Part shown: positions 46,588-52,403 of the stretch, in pieces | Layout: each line of letters opens with the position of its first letter | Position numbering within the stretch: the stretch's first letter is position 1 | Assembly (NCBI GenBank): GCA_012798315.1 | Contig: JAAZNL010000016.1 | Coordinates: forward strand, 1 to 52,403 | Source: a candidate division WWE3 bacterium | Lineage (GTDB): Bacteria; Patescibacteriota; WWE3; UBA101185; UBA10185 | DNA: 52,403 nucleotides | Reading direction: 5' to 3' | Position numbers and translations under genes: made by a program | The notes under the pieces: model-generated | Told to the model about the DNA's origin: nothing | Databases searched by the model: none | What the model saw: only the letters and a program-made list of their open reading frames with translations

Positions 46588-47943
46588 TTACTGTTTAATA
46601 CCGGTGCCTAAGATGATCAATAAATCGTATTCTTCAGAATCAGACAAGCTGTCTTCTACTTTTAGAGTCCCATAGGCCTCTGCTAAATCAGTTTTAACCA
46701 AATCCTGGTAATTAACTTTTTCTTTCTTAAAGCGGAGAATTGTCGACTCGGTGGTGGAATCCGCGGTGCCAATAGAAGCCACTTTATAGCTTTTAGCTTC
46801 TAAATTGGTTTGGGTTTTAGCCGCCATACCGTTAATACCGGAACCATTCTCAATACGCAGGGTAAGATCTGACTGTTTTAGTTCGGGAGTCTTGGGTTGC
46901 TCTACAACAGGCTCCGGGGCGGGTATGTCTTGTGTGCTTAACACATCGTTTTGACTGCCTGCGTCTGCCAAATTCCCCTCGTCTGTGCCCTTTTTACCCC
47001 CTATTATCCCTGTAACAAACAATACTATTAAAAGAACGGCTATTCCGACTCCTGAGATAGCGCCAACTTTAGCCAAAGAAACGGGTTTCTTTTCGACAGC
47101 AGGAAGCGGCAAAACGTTAAGCAAATTAACCCGGCATTCATCCAAGTCATCAGCGGCATCTATAACAAAATGGGCTAATAAGTTTGTCTCAAAGCCTTTG
47201 TAGTCTATCCCTTCGTCCATATTAAACTCTACAGCTCTAGTAACGAACCCATTTTCTATTTCCGGTACCTGGTAATTTAAGGAGTATATAAACTTTATTG
47301 GTTTATCTTTACGGTAAACGGACAATTCTTTTACGGTTTTTTCCAGATCGAATTTTTTGCCTTGAGTAGAGTATTTATCGGAGAAGAATATCCCGCCTAA
47401 TTCTGAAAGTGCTACGGTTTCATCTCCCTGTCCACCGGAAATAAAAATAGAAGCTTCTTTGGTGTTTACATATTTGGGCAAAACAGAAACCCAAGGTATA
47501 ACGGAAACCAAAGGAATTCTCAGCGCATCTGAAACCTGAATAAGTTGTTCTAAATATGTTTTTTTAACTCCAACAAACTGAAAAACAAAAGGGGCAATTT
47601 TTTCAAATCCAAAATACGCATCTTCTAAATTATATTCAGGAAATTTGGATTTCACTTCAGAAACTATGAGATCGTCCACTGCTTCCGCGTGTTTTGGGAT
47701 TGTAACGTAACGTAAAAAAACGTGCTCAGGTTCGGTTACAAACGAAATATCAGTGTTTTTCGAGGATGCGCCAATTTTGGCTATTAAATCTTTTATTACA
47801 TTTGATATGGCGTTTACATCTTTAATAGTTGAGTTATCTAAAATGTCAGGCGATACTTCTGCAGAAACGGAATTAAACCCCTCTTTCTCGATAGAAGAAA
47901 GTTTAATATGGTTGTAGGCCATTGAAACAACTAGATGACGCAT
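46588..47943 (-). CDS. PilM/FtsA-like protein with C-terminal LytR_C domain
   Basis: The 451-residue protein has an N-terminal actin-like/PilM-type region (YVTIPKHAEAVDDLIVSEV and FQFVGVKKTYLEQLI). One membrane helix (around residues 300-322) and a Gln/Pro/Glu-rich linker follow. The end is a LytR_C-like domain (LTLRIENGSGINGMAAK). ATG 47943 is three bases from TATACT; Met8 (47922) is an alternative start. It lies next to rodA, consistent with a role in envelope or pilus assembly. Confidence 0.72.
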   Translation of the reverse strand: MRHLVVSMAYNHIKLSSIEKEGFNSVSAEVSPDILDNSTIKDVNAISNVIKDLIAKIGASSKNTDISFVTEPEHVFLRYVTIPKHAEAVDDLIVSEVKSKFPEYNLEDAYFGFEKIAPFVFQFVGVKKTYLEQLIQVSDALRIPLVSVIPWVSVLPKYVNTKEASIFISGGQGDETVALSELGGIFFSDKYSTQGKKFDLEKTVKELSVYRKDKPIKFIYSLNYQVPEIENGFVTRAVEFNMDEGIDYKGFETNLLAHFVIDAADDLDECRVNLLNVLPLPAVEKKPVSLAKVGAISGVGIAVLLIVLFVTGIIGGKKGTDEGNLADAGSQNDVLSTQDIPAPEPVVEQPKTPELKQSDLTLRIENGSGINGMAAKTQTNLEAKSYKVASIGTADSTTESTILRFKKEKVNYQDLVKTDLAEAYGTLKVEDSLSDSEEYDLLIILGTGIKQ

Positions 47944-47962
47944 ACAAGTATATTAACACAAA

Positions 47963-49030
47963 TTAGTGTTCGTCTCCTCCCTTTAACCAAATGTTTTGAA
48001 GTACGCCCAGCATAATAAGAGACACAATTAATGAACTGCCCCCGTGAGAAACAAAAGGCAATGTAATTCCTGTTACGGGTAAAAGACCTAAATTCATTCC
48101 GACATTAACCGTAAATTGAGTCATAAATACCGAAAAAATTCCGATAGCGAGGAGGCTCCCATAAGCGTCTTTTGTTTTTAAGGCAACATATAATATAGAG
48201 ATTAAAAATATTGAATATAACAAAATAAGCACTATTACTCCAACAAAACCCCACTCTTCCGAAAATGAAGCAAATATAAAATCCGTCCAATGAACAGGCA
48301 AAAAGTTCATTTGTGTTTGTGAACCGTGTGCGAATCCTTTCCCTAAAACGCCGCCCGAACCGATTGAAATAATAGACTGAATTACGTTATAACCATGACC
48401 AAGTACATCAAGCTGCGGATTTAAAAAAACCAACACACGAATTTTTTGATATTCTTTTAACGCGTGCCACAACGGAGATGAAAGCAAACCTCCGATAATA
48501 ATCATAAGTACAAAATACATTTTACTAACACCCGAAAAAAACAACACGCATAAAAGAGTAGAAGTTAAAATTATGGTTGTGCCCAAATCAGGCTGAAGAA
48601 AAACTAAAATAATAAGTGGCAAAGTAAACAATAATAATTTCAATAATTTTTTTAGATTATTTTTAAAATCAGAATTTTCGGAAATATAAGCGGCCATTGT
48701 AAAAATTAAACAGACTTTAGCCAGCTCCGATGGTTGAAAGGTTACAAAACCAATATCGAGCCAGCGGGCAGAACCAAGCTTGGATATTCCTAAAACCTGA
48801 ACAAAGATAAGGGATAATATACTGAAAGCCAAAAAATATTTCCAGAAACTTTTAGTTACAGAATAGTCAACAAAAACAGTTACAAAATACAATATCAAAC
48901 CTATAAACAAGAAAATTAACTGGGATTTCGCTTTGTCAGGCGAGGAAGCCAGCAAAGTTATAGCCCCCAGGCTAAACAACATCAGGGGTACGATAATTAA
49001 AGCGTAATTTATTTTATATAAAAGTTGCAT
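47963..49030 (-). CDS. rodA: RodA/FtsW-family peptidoglycan polymerase (SEDS)
   Basis: The 355-residue protein has about ten membrane helices and the SEDS signatures FQPSELAKVCLIF, GFAHGSQTQMNFLPVHWTDF (RodA type) and FVSHGGSSL. SEDS proteins polymerise glycan strands with a class B PBP, which is not in this window. It starts one base after the ileS stop, so the two are co-transcribed. Confidence 0.93.
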   Translation of the reverse strand: MQLLYKINYALIIVPLMLFSLGAITLLASSPDKAKSQLIFLFIGLILYFVTVFVDYSVTKSFWKYFLAFSILSLIFVQVLGISKLGSARWLDIGFVTFQPSELAKVCLIFTMAAYISENSDFKNNLKKLLKLLLFTLPLIILVFLQPDLGTTIILTSTLLCVLFFSGVSKMYFVLMIIIGGLLSSPLWHALKEYQKIRVLVFLNPQLDVLGHGYNVIQSIISIGSGGVLGKGFAHGSQTQMNFLPVHWTDFIFASFSEEWGFVGVIVLILLYSIFLISILYVALKTKDAYGSLLAIGIFSVFMTQFTVNVGMNLGLLPVTGITLPFVSHGGSSLIVSLIMLGVLQNIWLKGGDEH

Positions 49031-51889
49031 TTAACCGATTTTATCTACTTTAAGAATGTCTCCGGCAATCAATTCGGCTGCGGATACTTTTGTTTTTATT
49101 TGGTCTCCAAATTTTATCATTAAGATCCCATTCTCTGGAGTATTTGGATAAGTTACACGTATATTGTCGCTTACGGTTAAATTAGCCTCTTTTCGAAGCT
49201 CCTGCACTTTTCTTATAAAATCTCGCATGTGTCCTTCAAGTTCAAGTTCTTCAGTTAGCTCAATGTTAAGTGCTACAGTTTTGGCTGTGTTGACCACATA
49301 ATTTTTTAAATCCAGATCAGTTGATTCAAAGTCTAATTGATCAATTTTTTTAATGTTGGTTTCATCTAGCACAATATCTGGAAAGTGAACTTTAGTTGCA
49401 CTGGCCATGGAAGCTAAAGGTTGACGAATACCAATTTTGGCTTGTGTGCGAAGCGCCAATAACTCTGAAACCACCTCCCTATCCGAAGACATATTTCTGA
49501 CTAAATCCTGATTTTTCTGTATACATTCAGCGTAATACTTTGGATATTCCTGTAAATGCACCGATTCATCGGCAGGTCGTAGATTTCGGTATATGGCTTC
49601 CGTAATAAACGGAATAATCGGAGATGCGGCCTGAGAGAAATCCAACAAAACCCTGTAAAGCGTATCTAAAGCAGCTTCTTCACCAGATGAAATTCTGGTT
49701 CGGGATCGGCGCACATACCAGCGGGAAAGGTCATCGACAAAAGTTTCTACATACTTTACTGCATCTGGAATTAGGTAAGTCTCCAAGTTATCAGCTATTC
49801 CCTTTATGGTTTCGTTTAATCTGGTCAAAATCCACACATCCATGGGGTTGGTAGAAGACGAAGTTATATCACCTTTGGGTTCCCAATTAAATTCTGCAGC
49901 ATAAATTAAGAAAAATTTGGCAGAATTCCACAATGGATTTACCACATTCTTAAGTTTGTTACTAAGTTCCTCGTTATCAAAATTGGCATTTTCACCAACC
50001 ATTAAGGGGCTTGCCATTAAATAAAGACGCAGGGCATCCCCACCTATTTTTTCCAAGACTTCTTTGGGATCAGTATAGTTGCCATAAGTTTTACTCATCT
50101 TTCTACCATCAGTACCGGACATTACACCTGTGGTAACTACATTCTTAAACGGATTCGTGTCGAATAAGGCTGTAGACATTACATGCATAACGTAAAACCA
50201 GGCTCTGACTTGAGCGATGTATTCAACCACATAATCTCCGGGAAAATTCTGTTCAAATTTTTGCTGATTTTCAAACGGATAATGTAATTGCGCGTAAGGC
50301 ATTGAACCCGACTCCATCCAACAATCCAACACTTCTGGAATTCTCTTGTAGATTTTGCCGTTTTTGTTAATTACTATTTCATCGATAAATGGACGGTGAA
50401 GATCGGTAACTTTGCTTCCTGACAGCTCTTCCAGTTCTTTAACTGAGCCAACAACAATAACATTGCCATCGTCGGCTTTCCAAATAGGCATTGGTGTGGC
50501 CCAAAAGCGACTTCGCGAAATTCCCCAGTCGGGGGCTTGCTGGACGCCAATACTGAAACGGCCCTCTTTTAAATGAGATGGAACCCAGTTAATTGGTTCG
50601 TTGTTTTTTAAAAGTTTTTCTTTCAGACTTTGAATGTTTATAAACCAGGAACTTTGGGCTCTTTGAATTAAAAGTGTGTTGCATCGATCGTGATAAGGAA
50701 CTCTGTGCAAAATTTTGGACTCTTCAAATAAAACACCTTTATTCTGCATGTCCTCGGTTATCAGTGGGTTTGCTTTTGAATAATATATTCCGGCAAACGG
50801 ATTTTCACCGGCGTCGCCCTGGACGAACTTTCCTTCATCGTCTATGGTCATCATTATGGTTAAACCGTAGTGACGACCCATTTCAGTGTCTATTTCACCA
50901 AATCCCGGAGCGGAATGAACAATTCCGGTTCCATCGTCCATGGTAACCATACCCTCATATTCATATACCTTAAATTCACCATCCTTTTTTGTAAAAAAGG
51001 TGTACGGAGGTTCATATTCCAAGCCTATTAAATCGGAACCTTTAATTTGCTCTACCGTCTTGTATTCGCGGTCGTGAAAAACAATTTGAACCCGGGGGGT
51101 AGCAACAATATATTTTTCTCCGGCATATTCCACAACCGAATAACTTTCATCGGATTTAATTACCAGAGCGCGATTTGAAGGAATTGTCCAAGGAGTAGTT
51201 GTCCAGGCAAGAATATTAACATTTTTAAATTTTCCTTCTGTAGAGACCTTAAATTTCACTGTGATCGCCGGATCTTCATACTCTTTGTAAGTATTGTCCA
51301 TAGCAATTTCAAAGTTGGAAACTGGGGTGCCACAGGTTGGGCAGTATAAAGATGTGCGAATGCCTTCGTAGATTAATCCTTTGTCATACAGCTGTTTAAA
51401 TGCCCAAATGACACTTTCCATGTAAGTAATATCTGTGGTTTTGTAGGCATGATCCATATCTACCCAGCGACCGATTTTGTCTATATACCACTTCCATTCT
51501 TCGGAAATTTCACTGGTATATTTGTAACATTCTTCCGTAAAACGCTTGAGGCCAAAATTCTCAATATCACGGCGATTTTTGATTCCCAGACGCTGCTGTA
51601 CTTTGTTTTCTACCGGCAAACCGTGAGCATCCCAACCCCACACACGTTCCACTTTTTTTCCTTTCATGGTCCAGTAACGTGGAATAACATCTTTGGCAAT
51701 TGACCCTAACAAGTGGCCGTAATGAGGCAAACCGGAAATAAAAGGAGGCCCATCGTAAAACACGTACCTATTGTCTGCAGAGCGTGTTTCAACAGATTTT
51801 TCGAAAATTTTTTTATCTTTCCAGTATTTTATGACCTCATCTTCCATTTGCTGGATAGACTTGTTTTCGGGTGCATTGAAATAAGACAT
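49031..51889 (-). CDS. ileS: Isoleucyl-tRNA synthetase
   Basis: The 952-residue product has the class I HIGH motif as HYGH (H56-H59), the editing domain with WTTTPWTIPSN, KMSKT near residue 600 and a C-terminal anticodon-binding region. Length fits bacterial/eukaryal-type IleRS. A C-terminal zinc finger of the E. coli type is not seen. TAAAAT ends 11 nt before the ATG. It is followed directly by rodA. Confidence 0.97.
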   Translation of the reverse strand: MSYFNAPENKSIQQMEDEVIKYWKDKKIFEKSVETRSADNRYVFYDGPPFISGLPHYGHLLGSIAKDVIPRYWTMKGKKVERVWGWDAHGLPVENKVQQRLGIKNRRDIENFGLKRFTEECYKYTSEISEEWKWYIDKIGRWVDMDHAYKTTDITYMESVIWAFKQLYDKGLIYEGIRTSLYCPTCGTPVSNFEIAMDNTYKEYEDPAITVKFKVSTEGKFKNVNILAWTTTPWTIPSNRALVIKSDESYSVVEYAGEKYIVATPRVQIVFHDREYKTVEQIKGSDLIGLEYEPPYTFFTKKDGEFKVYEYEGMVTMDDGTGIVHSAPGFGEIDTEMGRHYGLTIMMTIDDEGKFVQGDAGENPFAGIYYSKANPLITEDMQNKGVLFEESKILHRVPYHDRCNTLLIQRAQSSWFINIQSLKEKLLKNNEPINWVPSHLKEGRFSIGVQQAPDWGISRSRFWATPMPIWKADDGNVIVVGSVKELEELSGSKVTDLHRPFIDEIVINKNGKIYKRIPEVLDCWMESGSMPYAQLHYPFENQQKFEQNFPGDYVVEYIAQVRAWFYVMHVMSTALFDTNPFKNVVTTGVMSGTDGRKMSKTYGNYTDPKEVLEKIGGDALRLYLMASPLMVGENANFDNEELSNKLKNVVNPLWNSAKFFLIYAAEFNWEPKGDITSSSTNPMDVWILTRLNETIKGIADNLETYLIPDAVKYVETFVDDLSRWYVRRSRTRISSGEEAALDTLYRVLLDFSQAASPIIPFITEAIYRNLRPADESVHLQEYPKYYAECIQKNQDLVRNMSSDREVVSELLALRTQAKIGIRQPLASMASATKVHFPDIVLDETNIKKIDQLDFESTDLDLKNYVVNTAKTVALNIELTEELELEGHMRDFIRKVQELRKEANLTVSDNIRVTYPNTPENGILMIKFGDQIKTKVSAAELIAGDILKVDKIG

Positions 51890-51979
51890 AACTGAAAGTG
51901 ATTTTAACAGATGGGACAGGGCATTTAAACTTGGTATTTTAAGCAGTGCGCGCTATTTAGAAAAGTGCAGCCTTTCCGG

Positions 51980-52403
51980 TCATCTGGTTAATTTCCACAC
52001 TAGATCGTTTTTTCCTTTTTTATTGTAATAGCGAGCCAAAACGAATAAATAATCCGAAAGCCTGTTCGCGTATTTTAGTAAATATTCCGAACCTTTGTGT
52101 TTGTGTTTATCAAAGTAGAGAACTAATTGTCTTTCAAACCTTCTGGAAACAGTCCGGGATATATGCAAAAAGCCCGACTCAAAGCTCCCACCCGGTAAAA
52201 TAAAATTCACAATCGGCTTATTTTGAGCGTCCATTTCATCAATACTGTTTTCAAAACCGGTTACTCTTTTTGCCAAATATCTTTCGAAGATATCCGCTTT
52301 AGGACTTCCGGCCAACCACGAACCCAGCATAAATAAATCGGATTGTATTTCTATAACCTGTTTTTTTAATAACGTTGAACGGGATTGGTGTAACACGCCC
52401 AGA
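51980..52403 (-). CDS. PduO-type cobalamin adenosyltransferase (N-terminus beyond window)
   Basis: The frame is open to the window edge, so the track's GTG start is not credible. The visible ~141 residues match the C-terminal two thirds of PduO/CobA2-type ATP:cob(I)alamin adenosyltransferases: EIQSDLFMLGSWLA, VNFILPGGS and LHISRTVSRRFERQ. The enzyme makes adenosylcobalamin. No cobalamin-dependent enzyme is visible in the window. Confidence 0.85.
   Translation of the reverse strand, partial: LGVLHQSRSTLLKKQVIEIQSDLFMLGSWLAGSPKADIFERYLAKRVTGFENSIDEMDAQNKPIVNFILPGGSFESGFLHISRTVSRRFERQLVLYFDKHKHKGSEYLLKYANRLSDYLFVLARYYNKKGKNDLVWKLTR

Overview
This window most likely comes from a Candidate Phyla Radiation (Patescibacteria) bacterium, probably near Microgenomates or Katanobacteria. 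That placement is an inference. The evidence is small tightly packed genes, an AT-rich background, a compact F-type ATP synthase with a very short delta subunit, a GatCAB cluster, PolX, an RNHCP protein, and a DNA polymerase I without its 5' nuclease domain. The genetic code looks standard, with TAA, TAG and TGA all used as stops.

Layout. 1-4455: a two-gene minus-strand operon. It encodes a short PD-(D/E)xK-type protein and, through an ATGA overlap, a giant protein (at least 1185 residues, running off the window) with its own PD-(D/E)xK-like N-terminus and a long HEAT-like helical body. The giant frame is missing from the ORF track because it has no stop inside the window. This is the best candidate for an undescribed, probably defensive, system. 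4456-14230: solitary unrecognised genes (4734, 6147, 8133, 11935-, 12573), each with its own promoter, Shine-Dalgarno site and hairpin terminator and often GC-richer. They are interleaved with a FAM173-like methyltransferase, a 2H phosphoesterase pair, TypA and a DEAD-box-type helicase. 14232-28599: housekeeping genes: PIG-L deacetylase with an APH-like kinase, an SPFH protein, L19, a ClpE-like ATPase, PolA, GatB/GatA/GatC, HtpX, NUDIX, LemA and PolX. 28632-31552: tRNA-Asp and tRNA-Gly, two more solitary cassettes, a LysM protein, a DUF1428 protein and a beta-carbonic-anhydrase-like protein. 31549-37287: the ATP synthase operon atpBEFHAGDC, with an in-frame TAA inside atpD. 37336-44889: tRNA-Thr, GalU and a surface-polysaccharide block (Ig-like protein, Wzy/O-antigen-ligase-like protein, flippase, two glycosidase-like proteins), then tRNA-Val and a membrane protein. 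44979-52403: signal peptidase I, L27, L21, RNHCP protein, PilM-like/LytR_C protein, RodA/FtsW, IleRS and a partial PduO-type cobalamin adenosyltransferase.

Two gene architectures coexist. Many core genes have a -10 hexamer (TANAAT) ending exactly 6 nt before ATG or GTG, so their mRNAs should be leaderless. The solitary cassettes have -35/-10 promoters with mostly 16-17 bp spacing, leaders with GGAG-type ribosome sites, and strong hairpin terminators. Several also carry a CCTATAG element just upstream of the -35 box. This contrast suggests the cassettes form a distinct, possibly mobile or co-regulated, gene class.
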